Numbered from the stretch's first letter, positions 12,620-25,180 are shown. The stretch: 64,000 bases of DNA from Calliopum simillimum (GCA_951812925.1 OX638368.1:5456001-5520000), one strand, 5' to 3'. Notes: generated from the sequence alone by a model not told the origin. A program made the numbers and translations.

Positions 12620-13110
12620 AAATTTGTCGCCAACTAAACTAAACTAATGCCGCTTTGTAACACTACCACCGAAATGCAATTTATTTATTCAAATATTATG
12701 CAAATGCATTTGGATTAATCGATTTAAAACAGCAACAAAATTTTAACTTGTATAAATTGCTTAGATTTGGAATTAGAGTAGGTTATAGACAAAGGTATTC
12801 ATACATTGATGTTGAGAAAATTGCAAATTATTTTATGTATGTATTACCTAGTGATTTAAATCACAAACACAAAAAACTAAGCTGAACGCAGTAATTTCTG
12901 GCAACGCAAAATTTATATTCGAATTCTAAGATAAATAAAGTCGAATCCCCACAAGTAACCATAAGTCAAATTTGGCTTATTTACAACTTAGAGGTCACGG
13001 GTTTAATTCCCAGTTATGACATTTATATATGTATAATTAGCTCTCCTTGTTCGCTTCGTTAGGCATATGTTTGTTTTGGTTTGTACATTTAATACAATTT
13101 TTCCGAAGAA
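12620..13110. other. Intergenic AT-rich DNA
   Basis: No gene seen. The stretch gaggtcacgggtttaattccc (about 12992-13012) resembles a Pol III box B but has no convincing tRNA fold around it. Confidence 0.4.
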
Positions 13111-14100
13111 ACATTATTCGTTTAACATCTCTATGATGCAATCGGGTGTTCTTCGGAAACCTTCGAGTGTTGGAGCTTGTTGATAACACAGCACAACAAT
13201 GATTTTTTTTGAGGTCAACTGAAGGTATTTTCTAATGGAACTTTCTGCGTAGGATCCAAATCCGAGGTCAGACTTGGCCCATCAGCTCTAGATTTTAAGT
13301 TTTTTGAGGTTGAAACCACGATGACATCACGAAATCAATATACTGTTTCGGGTTAGTCGTTATATTGGATTAGTCGTAATATTGGATTTCATGATGTCAT
13401 CAAAAAAAAATGATTTGTGCAATCTGCATCGAACCTCAAAAATGGCACTTTTCGTGTTTTTAACCTAAAATATCTCAAAATATAGAGCAGATGGACTAAT
13501 TCTAACCTCGGATTCGGATTTTACGCGGAAAGTCCCTGCGGAATTGACAAAAACTTGCATGCAACAATCACAAACCCATTATTTGTTCTGCAGTGTAATT
13601 TGCCATAAATATTTTTCCTGTGGTGTACACATCTAGATATTGTTCGTTTTGACTATGAAGCCTTCGAATAACCTTCGGGTGTTTAAGGAAATAGATCAAT
13701 TAAACCTTGTTGATATTCCGCCCTAAATGTTTTTTTGATATGCTAGAATCTAGATATTCTTCGTTTCGACTATAAATCAATCAATTAAAGTTTGTTGATG
13801 GCCCGTCATACATGTTTTCCCTCCAGTATACCTAGATATTTTTAGTGTCGACTATGAATCCTTCGGATGAACTTCTGGAACCTTTGGGTGTTCCAGGAAA
13901 TGAATCAATTAAAGCTTGTTGATAATCCGTCATAGATGTTTTCGCTCTGGTAAACCTAGATATTTTTCGTTTCGACTATGATGCCTCCGGGTGACCTTCG
14001 GGTGCCTCAGAAAACTATCAGTAAAGGCTAGTTCATTGTCCTCTACAGATGTCTTGCCTCTAGTATACCTAGATATTCTTCATTTTGACGTTTACACCTA
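13110..14100. repeat. Tandem array of diverged units of about 120-130 bp
   Basis: Units contain, in order, ctagatattNttcgtttcgac, tatgaNNccttcgggtg, gaaatNgatcaattaaagc, ttgttgataatccgtcatag and atgttttccctc. Recognisable units start near 13632, 13750, 13838 and 13962, and a last partial one near 14077. An upstream unit (13110-13186 plus 13599-13640) is split by the foldback element at 13187-13595. Non-coding. Confidence 0.75.
13187..13595. mobile_element. Foldback MITE family A, copy 1
   Basis: The right end, read on the minus strand, is cactgcagaacaaataatgg; the left end is cacagcacaacaatgat. Arms match around ggaactttctgcgtaggatc (about 13239) and its mirror ttttacgcggaaagtccctg (about 13519), with atcagctctagatttt inside each. 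It interrupts a tandem-repeat unit exactly and leaves TAA on both sides (13184-13186, 13596-13598), a likely target duplication. No coding capacity. Copy 2 is at 53960-54230. Confidence 0.8.
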
Positions 14101-15439
14101 AAGCGGGCAAAGAGGTTTCACTTCAAAAAGAAATGAGAAGCAGCGCACAGTGGTCTGTGGCAGAGCGCTAGCTGGTTATAAGTCTGAATATAAACCGCCA
14201 TAACTTCATAAATATTTGAAGTACAAAAATAATATTTGAGATAGTATTAATAGCATCTAGCTATTAGTTGAAAATTGGCGTGTCCATAAAACACAAAATT
14301 TTAAATCAATTTTTATATAATAATTTTTTGAGAAAATTGTCCATTTTTATCTAGCATTTTGTTTACGAAAAATTTGATTCCGAATCAGCCACCTCAAAAA
14401 CCTCACCAGCTATTATTTTGTTCAAATCTCCATTCTACCGCACTGATCCCTGGTATTCAATTAAAAAATATATAAAGGTGATTTATAAAAATGTGCGGGT
14501 TGGCAGAATATCATGAGTGTCACGGTTAGTATAGTAAGTTGTTATTATCGAGAAAAAATTCAATATTGTACCATTGAGCGTAAAAATTCAGAACGGCTGT
14601 AGGAAAAGAAAATTTTCTTATTATTGAATATGAGGCTTTCCTTCTCTGCTTTTTCAAATGGGGATTTTTTTATTTTTTTGCATGGGTCTTATTTATGCAA
14701 CATTACATAGGCGGCAATAAGCTTTGCTCCACTATAATGTTGTATGACTCTTAAAATAAATTTGATTATGGCGTTAATGCTGCTAATGCACGTTTACATA
14801 GATAAGTCCAAGTATGTTGATTCAGATAAAACAAAAGAAATATAATTTAATTTGTTAAATCATTTTGTTCTCTACTTTGTGACAATGAAAACATCTTTCG
14901 TTTTTTTTTTATTCTGCTGGAATGCGCAAATCATAAGAAATTCTTCGCACGCACTTCAGATATTTAATTGTATTGTGCGCTCCTTGAAAATCCCCAAGTC
15001 ATAAAATAGAGATTAGTTTTAACATTTGCATCTGCAAAAGCTTTGCTGAAGGAGAAGTAGAAGAATAGATAGGTATGGTATAGTAGGTGTACATAATCCA
15101 TTTGACAAATGTTTAAAACGATTGTGTGATTTTGTATTATTATGTAGGTAATTTTTAAAAATTTGAGTTATTTATAGCGGGAGCGTTTTTTAAGAAGTAA
15201 AGTAAACCGAAACAAAAATACGTCATGGAAAACGGTCTTTCAAAAATATATAACACATCGGTTTAATCACTTTAACTAATGGTTTGTATTTAAAGTTTTG
15301 ATGTGACATCTATCACTATTTTTGTTATATAAAATATAAATGTCACTAACTATTCTCTTTAAATTCTAGTTATATAAAATTTTTTGATTATGTAGCATAA
15401 GCATATTGTAACAAGAGAATAATGAATAAATAATGAAAA
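14101..15439. other. Intergenic DNA, no gene recognised
   Basis: AT-rich with no exon, tRNA or repeat I can name. The start of the mariner remnant may lie near its right edge, but its left terminal repeat was not found. Confidence 0.4.
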
Positions 15440-16060
15440 AAGTCCATGGTCTGACACACAATGGAAATTGTTGAAACAAAAACTTGGCTTGATCAGTGTT
15501 ATTCGAACTCTGCACCAGAAAAATTGACCATTAATGACTGGTTGTCTTAATTTCAACACGGTCGCACAAACACCGAAAATCGGCAGTTGTTCCGCAAAAC
15601 ATTAAAAAGTTCACGAAAAAGCTTTGGAAGACCGAAAATTTAAGTTGCGTGAGATAGATAACACCCTAAAAATATCAGAAGATAGTGTGTTTGGAATTCT
15701 GCACGAAAATTAAACCAATCGAAAGATACTTTCGATGTGGGTGCCGCATTTGCTGTTTTTTCAACACAATGCAATCTGTCACAAGTCGATGAAAACGTTC
15801 ATTAAAATTAATGAATTTTGTTACAAATTCTTCAATCACTCTATTCTCCAGATTTGCCTCTCAGCTATTTTTATCTTTTCTATCAGATCTTAAAAAAGGC
15901 CGTTGGAATGAGATTTGGCTCGAATGCGGAGGTGGACGCCAACACAAATGCCTATTTTGAAGCCAAAGATAAATCATTCTGCAAGAAAGGTATTATTGAG
16001 ATGTTAGAGAAGCGCTGGAATGATTGCGTCGCTCTTGAAGGAGCCAATGTTGATGAATAA
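15440..16060 (+). pseudogene. mariner transposase remnant (Mos1-like)
   Basis: The first half reads KTWLDQCYSNSAPEKLTINDW and, after a stop, FQHGRTNTENRQL, then frameshifted KLREIDNTLKISEDSVFGIL; these are the helix-turn-helix regions of mariner transposase. The catalytic middle is largely deleted. The C-terminal part (15818-16060) reads LYSPDLPLSYFYLF, then GMRFGSNAEVDANTNAYFE and GIIEMLEKRWNDCVALEG, the classic mariner C-terminus after the third aspartate (SPDL). Stops, frameshifts and the deletion make it inactive. Confidence 0.85.
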
Positions 16061-16097
16061 AATCGAATTTGAGCAAATGTATACCCTCCACCTAGGG

Positions 16098-16840
16098 TAG
16101 AAGCACGATAGAAGACCTTGTCTTGGAATCACAAAAGGCCGGCCTGAAAATCAACGTATCCAAGACTTAAAGCATGAAGCTAAAGGCAAACCGGAATGAC
16201 ATCACATTTAGAGCTGGCAGTGATGACATCGAAAACGACGAAAGCTTCACGTATTTAGGCAGCATTATCTCCATGGATGGTGGAGCAAAAGAGGATATTA
16301 ACTCAAGAATAGCAAAAGCAAAAGGCGCGTTTGCTCAACTGAACAAAATATGGTCTTCATCCGTTATATCCACCAAAACGAGAGTACGCATTTTTGACTC
16401 GAATGTGAAATCGGTTTTGTTATATGGGTGCGAAACATGGCTTGTTACTGAACAACTAACGAACAAGCTGCAAGTATTCGTCAACAAATGCTTAAGGCGA
16501 ATCCTAAAGGTTTGGTGGCCTCGCACTATATCAAATGCCGAGCTACATCAAAAATGCAATCAGAGGGCTATAGCAATCAAGGTCAAGCTGCGCAAATGGA
16601 AACCACACAGCGAAGTTTGTCGCCAGGCCCTTGAGTGGAATCCACAAGGCAGTAGAGGACATGGTAGACCCAAAACCAACTGGAAAAGGTCGTTGGAAAA
16701 GGAAATCCAAGAATCAGGAAAATCGTGGCAAGGGATCAAAGTCATCGCAAGGGATCGTGACAAATGGAGAAATTTCATATTGTCCCTATGCTCCTCCTAG
16801 GAGTTAAAGGAGAATACATACATACATACATACATACATG
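16098..16840 (+). pseudogene. Non-LTR retrotransposon 3' end (reverse transcriptase C-terminus)
   Basis: The frame reads ESQKAGLKINVSKT, a stop at 16168-16170, then an open stretch to the natural stop at 16798-16800. Motifs: [46 protein letters not shown] and DRDKWRNFILSLCSS. This is the thumb and C-terminal region of an RTE- or CR1-like non-LTR element (class inferred from memory). Compared with the copy at 21733-22085 it lacks about 33 nt after LRKW. It ends in a (CATA)n tail at 16814-16840, a normal 3' terminus for such elements. 5'-truncated and dead. Confidence 0.85.
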
Positions 16841-16842
16841 TA

Positions 16843-17510
16843 ATTCAGAGAAGGAGGCATGGCAAGTATAGAAAAGTATATGCATTCTTGATTAGCGTCG
16901 CCTCTTGAGTTGAGATAGCCATGTCCGTCTGTCTGTCTGTGCGTAAAAATACATTTTACGGGAAAACTGAGCAAGATAATTCAAAAAAATTTGGTACGCT
17001 GCCTCCGTCATCAAAGTTAGCTCGTGGGATTGAAAACCTACCGCCCATGCAAAAAATATATTCAAAATGCAATATTAAGAGCACTATTCGCGATAACACA
17101 AACAAAATACACACAATAATTAAAGATAGTAAGCAAAGGAGAATACAAGTACAAACCCTGGGCAAAAACCAGGCTAATTCTGACAAGAGCGCGTGACACC
17201 TCCCATATAAATTTCAGTATCAAAATGCTATACTAAAAGCCTTTTTGGTGATACTCCAACCAAATCCCAGTCAGATACTAAGGACAGTAAATGAAAACTT
17301 TGAGAAAAAACAAGGCAAATTCAGACAAGAGAGCGTGGCACCTCCCATATAAGCAAAAGTTTCAAAATGCTATACTGAAAGCGCTTTTGGAGATAATCGA
17401 TCCAAATTTCATTAAAGCACTAAGGACAGTAAATGCAAGCGCTGAGAAAAAACTACGTGAACTTTTGGCCAGGCCAAAGGTAACATCCTTACTAGTTTTC
17501 TTCATTAGAC
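16843..17510 (+). repeat. Dispersed repeat (tccgtctgtctg family), copy 2
   Basis: Begins ttcagagaaggaggcatgg right after the non-LTR tail, then gattagcgtcgcctc, gccatgtccgtctgtctgtc and gggaaaactgagcaagataa. The last third holds two tandem copies (about 17160-17280 and 17290-17430) of a unit with gcgtggcacctcccatata and caaaatgctatact. Non-coding. Confidence 0.75.
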
Positions 17511-18840
17511 AGTGAACTTATTGGGCGATGGTTAGTATTAAAAACTTTTGATCGATGTAATATTCATAAAATGATCATGTCACAATCTGTAGCTGTATGA
17601 AGAAGTAGATACAAGCGAGTGATTTATGGAGTGCACAATGTTTTGTTTATATTTGTCAAGAACATTGGCTCAGACAGATTAATCGAATCCAGGAAAAAGC
17701 TTCATATAAGGGAATCTTTAATTCACAGACGTATAAAAAAGTTTATTTTTCTTTGACGTGTATTGAAAGTGATCAAAAAAGAAAGCATAAAAGAGGCTCT
17801 GGAAAGATCATCTGATCAGTCGAGCTTAAAAATTTAAAAAGTACTAGCTCGGAATCGAGATGAAAGAAATTTTTAGCTCAGATCATTTCCGTTTATATAT
17901 TGGATGGAAGGCCATATAAAGTAAACCAAATTAACGAAAGAAAAATTTTTAAAGAAGAAATCTTTCATGCCAGGCTTATATAAATTTTTTGCCAAGTTCC
18001 TTTAATTGTAACTGAATTTGAGTTTGAAATAAATGAACACCTTTCTATTTTCAAACGGTTAAAAACTGTTGTCAGCTCAAAATATTTAGAATTAAATTTT
18101 AAATCCAAAACATTTACGTTCCAGGTTATAAAATTAACCCACTATTGTTCTCCAACAAAAATAAAACATAATACAAAGATTAAACAGTGGATGCCGACTT
18201 CTTATTTCTTTATCATAATTATTGTTCAACTAGAGTTATTAAAGACCCACACTTAATACATACATATATAGCACAAATTAAAGTTTATGTGTTTAAAATC
18301 ATTAATCTCTAATTAATTTCTTTACTACTGGAGGTGGTTACATCAAATTTTGCTGCACAAATGAATATAAAGCATATAAATGGCTATTGTCTATAACGCA
18401 ATAAAATTGATCTATAATAAAGAAAAGAACAATGGAGATAACTTTTTAATTGCCGATATAATTATTTTTTTAATAACAAAACAATAAACAAAACAGTAGC
18501 TAACGCTTATTAGTACCCATGGTCCCAGAAAAATTGAACAATAGGAAAGACTTTTTTATTTACGGATTTTAAGCAAACACATTTTAATTCATAAGTAACG
18601 AAAACTGTTGCATACTTTAGGGCGTCAATATGGCAAACCACCCACCTGCTTTTACTATTGCACAGCACACACTCGCAGCCGCACATGCACACATGCAGAC
18701 CAAACATGAAAACGATGCGACGCAACATGTGGCCGAAAGCAAAGGATGCTACAAGTAACTGACAATGCTGTCTGTAGTCTTAAGCTGGAAATGATGAAAC
18801 AATTTGCACCAATGAAAATGCTGCAAATTAAATTCCAATT
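17511..18840. other. Intergenic DNA, no gene recognised
   Basis: AT-rich. Short ORFs (for example 18510-18728 minus) have no known motif. Nothing else supportable was seen. Confidence 0.4.
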
Positions 18841-18960
18841 TTATGACGTCGTCGTTGCAGGATAAAAGCGGTTGTCCTTTCAGGCATAAATAGCATTCAC
18901 AGTCAAGACTTTACCAAGTGCAAACCGTGCAAGAGCAAAACATTTTCATTTTGTGTTAAC
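18841..18960 (+). promoter_or_regulatory. Candidate promoter of the myosuppressin gene
   Basis: A less AT-rich island holds atgacgtcgtc (CRE-like, about 18843-18853), cataaatag (TATA-like, 18885-18893) and tcacagtcaagac about 12-20 bp later as a possible start site. A strong splice donor, cag|gtgggtac, follows at 19109/19110. The next plus-strand acceptor before a real gene is cag|c at 30909/30910, just before the Ms start codon, so 18.9-19.1 kb could be its untranslated first exon with an 11.8-kb intron. This link is inference only. Confidence 0.35.
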
Positions 18961-19110
18961 AAAAAAAAAAAAAAATAAACAAATAATTTATATAAAAGAC
19001 TTATTGAAAAAAAAAGTTACATATATACGTGTTTAACCCATAAAAAGCAAAGTTTCCATTTATTTTTTTAAAAATTATATAGAAATAAATAAACAAAAAA
19101 CAAAATCAGG

Positions 19111-19860
19111 TGGGTACAAATTCTTAAAACAAAAAATTTAATATCATCTCAATTCAAGTGAAAAACACTTAGTAATCTTTTTATTTTTTACTTTTGAGTA
19201 ATGTGGTATTGCTGATCTTTAGATTAATCAGACAGTTTTCCGGAGATAACAAAGCCAGAAAAAGCTCCTTACAAAATTCTGGCGTTTTTTCCATTTTGCT
19301 TTGGAAATGTAACCGTCCAGACGAAAAAGACCTTTTCTTTACAAAATCAAAAACCATTTTTTAGCATTTTCTAAAAATACTTATCACCACCCCAAAAATA
19401 CAACTAGGTAACTCCACTTTTCTAGTTTTGAGATAATTCAATATTGAGAGTTTTAAAAATTTAAATTTATTCTGTTTTTCGACATTGCTTGTGTTTTTTT
19501 TTTTGTCTTATAACTTTACAACGGTGCTACTTTAGAGAACTCTGGTTGGACAAGATTGTGTTCCAAACCATGAGGAAGACCATATGCTACTTATCCCATG
19601 AATGATACTTTGGAGTAACCTAGTTGTAGAATTTTTCGACGGAGGTAGTGGGAAAACTGTCATTCAGTTAAATAAACCTCAAGTAAAACTGGATGTTGGA
19701 AAGAAATGCGGACATATGCATGTGAAGTTTAAATGCACAATAGATAGTTTCAAAAAGAAAAAAAAAAAAGAAAAAATTCGCTGCAAACCGCCCACTTCAA
19801 AATCTTATCTGAAATAATTTTTAAAGAAAAAAAAAAAATATTTTTTCCACCTCTAATTAA
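19111..19860. other. Non-coding DNA, no gene recognised
   Basis: AT-rich; the ORF at 19602-19817 runs through an A tract and shows no known motif. Confidence 0.4.
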
Positions 19861-19861
19861 G

Positions 19862-21045
19862 TAAGGAAATAGTGTCGGGTGTGGGCACCATTTTGCCTTT
19901 TTGATTCATATCTTTTGACCAAATATATATTATGCCATATAAGTAACAATGGAAACCTAGAGACCTTAGCTGACTACTGGTGAAGAAAGTAAATTAATTT
20001 CATCAGTTGGAAAAATCATATCAAAAAAATAGTAAAGTGATCATTTTTGACAAAAAAAAAAAAAAAAAATAAAATTTTGGATCGGTTGTGGGCACCCTTA
20101 GAAAATCGGCTAAAAATTAGAAAATATGAAGTTAAACGCAATCAAATGGAGAAGAAAGCAAAATTAATTTATTTTGGAAACATTGACTCACACAAATTTA
20201 ACAAATTCTGCTCAACGGCTTCAACAAAATCAGCGTCACTGAAGATGCCTGGATAGAATGGCATCATGCTTGTTGCCCTGGAACCAGACTTGAATGTCTT
20301 CGGCGTCAATGCGTCAATGCCAGATCAATTGTTTTACAGACTAAGATGGCTAGTGACGTAATTTCTAGCCCTTTTTGACATTGCTCTTTTACCAATCAAT
20401 TCCAGCCATCTGCTCCTCGGTCCACTTGTCTGGAAACCCAATACCGAGATTTTTTGGTGGTATGCTACCTTAACAACCACACTTAATGAAAATAACTTTT
20501 TTTCTACGATATTTTTTAAGGGCCTATTGGTTCTTTTCTTCCACTAAAAAAGCGTAAAATGGCATAAGAATACCATTTAGATTAGTAATGTTGACATCCA
20601 CGACGATATTTCAGTAAAACACACGCTTTAAATAAAAAAAGAAGGGTGCCCACAACCGACCCAATTGGTTGCCCATAACCGACTTTGACAGTCACTTTGA
20701 AAAGCAATAAGCAAATTCTATTGTGTGAACATTTTGGATGGATTCGGTTTTGAATCACAAAATATAATAAATTTACTACATAAATATAGATCGCATTCAG
20801 CATTTCGATTTATTCACTTCGATTTATCGCACTTGGAAAATTATTGAAAAAAACTTTTGTGCTGACTTTCACTTATGTAAAAGATGTTTTCTTTTCAGCA
20901 CAAAGCAAATGCGTCTGTTTGCTCCGGTATATGCACAAAAACTTCGTGCTGTCATAACACGCGCCTAACATTTGTCAGAACAGCCGCATTTGTTTTCTGT
21001 CAAAAGTTACGGGGGGGGTGCCCACATCCGTCCCATGCCCGCAGG
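19862..21045. repeat. Block bracketed by inverted GTGGGCACC motifs
   Basis: Four related motifs: gtcgggtgtgggcaccat (19873), gatcggttgtgggcaccctt (20080), agggtgcccacaaccgac (20641) and gggtgcccacatccgtcc (21008). The first two point one way and the last two the other, as expected for the ends of one or two nested inverted-repeat elements. No transposase is seen inside; ORFs within are short and unremarkable. Confidence 0.5.
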
Positions 21046-21428
21046 CGACACTATTACCCTACCAATTTTGTTTTTTCTTATGGCTTTCCGATCTTCAATT
21101 ATATTAGTATATCTCGATGTACGCTTCATTTCATTTATAAAGGTCATTTATCTGAGATTTTTCGTTTCGACTAATTGTTTACATTATCTCAGCTTCTACC
21201 ACTCTACTGTACCAAGAAACTCGATCAAATAAAAAGAATATTGCATTGTTTTAGAGGTTGAGTTTTGAATATTTTGCACTGAAGTTTTAGATTCGCTTGT
21301 AGCTTGTTCAATTTCAACTATTTGAGGAAACTTTGTAGAAATGAATTTGATGATTTTTTACGGGCATTAATTTTATAAGGTGTCTTTGGTACCTTAGCGT
21401 GGTAGAAACTGAGATACTGTGTACAATA

Positions 21429-22842
21429 GACCGGGTCGATTTTGTATGAAGCAAAATAAAATCATCCCGAAACCGACTCAAAAGTTAGAGGGACTCCTAA
21501 AATCGATATCTGCATCATTTTTAGTATTTTTTTGATTCCAAGAAAAACCAATGGAGCACTTTTGATTCTACTTAAAGCCCAATTTGGCTAAAAAACATGC
21601 TTTTTTGTCATAATATTTTTTTTCATTACAAAATGGAAATAAATTAGAAATAAAGACTATGTTCTTACAAAAACTTTTGGATATAGATAATATTCGCATC
21701 CCAAAATCGATTTTTCTAACGTGTTTCAATTGTATGTATTCTCCTTTAACTCCTAGGAGGAGCATAGGGCCAATATGAAATCTCTCCATTTGTCACGATC
21801 CCTTGCGATGACTTTAATCTCTTTCCACGACTTTCCCGATTCTTGGATTTCCTTTTCCAGTTGGTTTTGGGTCTACCACGTCCTCTACTACCTTGTGGAT
21901 TCCACTCAAGAGCCTGGCGACAAACTTCGCTGTGTGGTTTACGGAGAGTGTGACCAATTCATCTCCATTTGCGCAGCTTGACCTCGATTGCTATAGCCCT
22001 CTGATTGCATTTTTGATGTAGCTCGGCATTTGATATAGTGCGAGGCCACCAAACCTTTAGTATTCGCCTCAAGCATTTTTTGACGTGTTTCAATTACGTA
22101 GCCAATAACCGATTTTTATATTAAAAAATAAGGCATATAACGAAAAAAGTGTAGAAGGCAAAAAATGCTAAGAATTGTCCAAAGAATACGTGTGATTTTT
22201 TTCAGAATTTTTGAAATTTTTTTTTATTTTTTTTAAAAAATTTATCAAATTGAGTTTTCAGCTGTTAAGCTCACGTTTGTCAGTAAAATGCCAAGTTTAC
22301 TTTAGACCAAGGCACCTACGAAAAAATTTCATATGACGTAAAATGCTTAGAATCCTTCAAAGAATTGATGTGAATTTTTTCAGAATTTTTGGACTTTTTT
22401 TTATATTTTTGACCAAGTTTTGAAAAATTATAGAATATCACAAAAAATTCACACGTATTTTTTGGCCAATTCTAAGCATTTTTTGCCGTATGCACTTTTT
22501 TCTTTAGATGCCTTGCTTCTGAGTTAAAAATCGTTTTTCCAACCTCCTTATTTAAAAACGTAAAAAAATTGATTTTTGGAACCGAATATATTCTATAGAT
22601 ACCAAAAAAAAAAAAAAAATAAAAATTCATAAACGCCAAAATTTTTTTAAGAACATAGTCTTTATTTCTAAAGCACTCTTGGGTATCCATTTTCTATTGA
22701 AAAAAAAGTTATGACCAAAAAACATGTTTTTTTAGCCAAAATTGGCCTTCAGTAGAATCAAAAGTGCTCCATTGGATTTTCTTTTAAGAGTCCCTCTAAC
22801 TATTCAATCGGTTTTGGGATGAATCTAAATTTCGACCCGGTC
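21429..22842. mobile_element. TA-flanked long foldback element (GACCGGGTCG ends)
   Basis: Starts gaccgggtcgattttg and ends with the complement cgacccggtc; TA borders both ends (21427-21428, 22843-22844). The arms match over several hundred bases; for example, caatggagcacttttgattc near 21549 mirrors gaatcaaaagtgctccattg near 22756. The loop region contains a reverse transcriptase fragment (21733-22085). A second, outer inverted repeat surrounds it (about 21105-21180 against 22855-22925), so it was inserted into another palindrome. Confidence 0.75.
21733..22085 (-). pseudogene. Non-LTR retrotransposon 3' fragment, copy 2
   Basis: On the minus strand this reads VWWPRTISNAELHQKC, then VKLRKWR, a stop, [19 protein letters not shown], and ends at the same ctcctaggagttaaaggag block as the copy at 16098-16840. 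It retains about 33 nt that the other copy has lost, but a TGG codon has become TGA and a frameshift follows near the end. It sits within the loop of the foldback at 21429-22842. Confidence 0.85.
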
Positions 22843-22929
22843 TAGTGTACAACTAGTCGAAAAAAAAAATCTCAGATAAATGATCTTTATAAATGAAATG
22901 TAGCACACAATGAAATATTTTCAACGATA

Positions 22930-23979
22930 CTACTTGATGATAGTACGTAAAATGGCGGAACTATAGGAAAATAGGCAGATATTAGGGGTCGAAAATGTTC
23001 GAAAATGTTTCAAAATGTTCGGTGTAAATTGAACTTTTTTTTTGTGTGGAGGTCGATACAATCTAATGTACATACATACAATTTTTATGAAACATGTGGG
23101 CTTTTAACAATCATCGATTCATGTGTACAATAATTAAAAAAATGGACCATCACCTGCATGTGCTTAAATAAACGAATGAGGTATTGCAAACAACGCCAGG
23201 TATCCTCCTAAGCTACTGCCAACGTATCAAGTCACGTTATTTTCTAAATTCGTTAGTTTCACGTCTACTGTCGCATTGTACAACAAAGCACATGAAAAAT
23301 TGTATGATCATATTAAGAACAACAAATAAGTCATTTATGTAAAGCATCCCAGTAGCCCAGTAGGAGAATGCCGGAAGACACATTGGCTTATATTCGTTCT
23401 TTCTTTCTTTCTTACACACTCCAAGATAGTATGCAACTTAAGCTGAGAAAGTCGTCAAATAAATGAGTAAGCGGCAACTGAAGACTAACTCTTTCAAACA
23501 AATATCAATCAAAAGCACATCATAGGAGAAGACTACAGGTAAAAATTACCAGAAATTATTGTGACGGAACATGCTCAATTTCAAAGTCAAAGGTCACGAA
23601 AAACAGTTTTTTTTTAAATAACTTTCTGACTTACTTACTTACTTACTTTGACAGAAAAATTTCCGAGAGTTTTATAGTTAAAAAAATTTCGCATCAAATG
23701 ATGTAAAAGCTATTTTCATTCGAGTTATAGTTTAGGAGAAATCTTCTCTTAAAAATGCATATTTCTATATTTTTGCCAAAGCTTTTTCTCAAAAACGGAT
23801 GGAATCATTTTAACGAAACTTTAGATAATGATGCATACTAGTATGGAGTGAAAGAATGAACTAAGTTTCAGCTTTGTAGTTACCCTCTGGAAGGCGTGGC
23901 ACCACCCTAAATTTTAAATTTAAGCTTGTCATATCTTGATCATTATACAAGATATTTTAATGGTAAACAGTTACTGATT
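22930..23979. other. Non-coding DNA with (ACTT)n microsatellite
   Basis: A short tacttacttacttactt run lies at about 23633-23648. Nothing else was recognised. Confidence 0.4.
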
Positions 23980-24866
23980 ACACAGGTTAACAAAAAAAAA
24001 AAAATGTCGTGGCGTTTTGACCAGACTATGTGTTTCCTAGGGACTTTGACGTCCTGAATCCGAGTCCCGGGTCCGTTTTTTTCCAGAACGTCTGAGAAAA
24101 AAATTTCAAGGTCATATTGAGGTCATGTGTTGTTTAGTGATAAATTCACTAAAATTCTGAAACTCATTTTTATCATTGAGTCCTTAGTCCTTTAAAAGAA
24201 TATGTGATCAAAAAGGGTATCTCGGACCTAGTTTCGGAGATATAGGCATCGGAAGATCCGGATATATCTTCTGTGAAAACCGCTAAAAGTTGGGGACCCC
24301 TAAATGGATTTGTAAAATTTTGGTGTCATATGAAAGGTATTTTAACAGCCTATAAAAGTGTTTTGAGCATATCTTCAACTGGATTCATAGTTTTCGAGAT
24401 ATGACCTTTTCAGAAATTTTGTGAAATTTTTCAATTACAACAACAAATAAATCAACAACACCAACAACAAAAACAACAACAAAAACAACAACATTAACAA
24501 CAACAATAAAATACCTTTCATATGACACCAATATTTTTAAAATCCATTCAGGGGTTCCCAACATATAGCGGTTTTCATAGAAGATACATATTCTGATCTT
24601 CCGATGGCTATATCTCCGAAACTAAGTCCGAGATACCCTTTTTGCTCAAATATTCTTTTTAAGACCTAAGAGCTCAATGACCAAAAATTAGTTACAGTTT
24701 TAGCGACACATGAACCACATTTTGACCTCCATTTGACCTTGAAATCGTTTTTCTCAGACGTTCTGGAAAAAAACGGACCCGGGATTCGGACTCAAGACGT
24801 CAAAGTCCTTCGGAAACACATAGTCTGGTCAAAACGCCATGACATTTTTTTTTTGTAAACCTGTGT
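23980..24866. mobile_element. Foldback MITE with ACACAGGTT ends and a (CAA)n loop
   Basis: Left end acacaggttaacaaaaa, right end tttttgtaaacctgtgt: an inverted repeat. Arms of about 400 bp match throughout, e.g. tggcgttttgaccagactat near 24012 against atagtctggtcaaaacgcca near 24820, and aagggtatctcgg (24214) against ccgagatacccttt (24629). The loop (24430-24510) is a (CAA)n-rich run. The end motif, cacagg then acaaaaa, recalls the element at 1750-2222. No coding capacity. Confidence 0.8.
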
Positions 24867-24937
24867 TATTATGGCGCAAAATAAGTACATATAACTTTTG
24901 CCCCTACATGGTATCGGTTTTTTGACCGATATCATTT

Positions 24938-25180
24938 TTATACCCTACACCCAGGGTATATTCACTTTGTCCTTCCGTTTGTAACGCAGAGAAGGAAGCG
25001 TACCAGATATAGAAAAGTGTATATATTCTTAATCAGCGTCACCTCCTGAGTCGATATAGCCATGTCCGTCTGTCTGGCTGGCTGGGAGTGCGTAGAAATA
25101 AATTTTTTGGGAAAACTGAGCAAGATAATTCAATGAAATTTGATACACTGCCTCAAAACGCTATACTGAAAGCGTTTTTT
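24938..25180 (+). repeat. Dispersed repeat (tccgtctgtctg family), copy 3
   Basis: Starts taccctacacccagggtata, then cactttgtccttccgtttg, gatatagccatgtccgtctg and gggaaaactgagcaagataa. Same order as copies 1 and 2 but without the insertion seen in copy 1. Confidence 0.75.

Noticed and set aside
12985..13015. tRNA gene
   Set aside because: Only a box B-like gggtttaattccc; no box A or cloverleaf.
20047..20256. 69-residue Lys-rich ORF
   Set aside because: Starts in an A run; inside the repeat block at 19862-21045.
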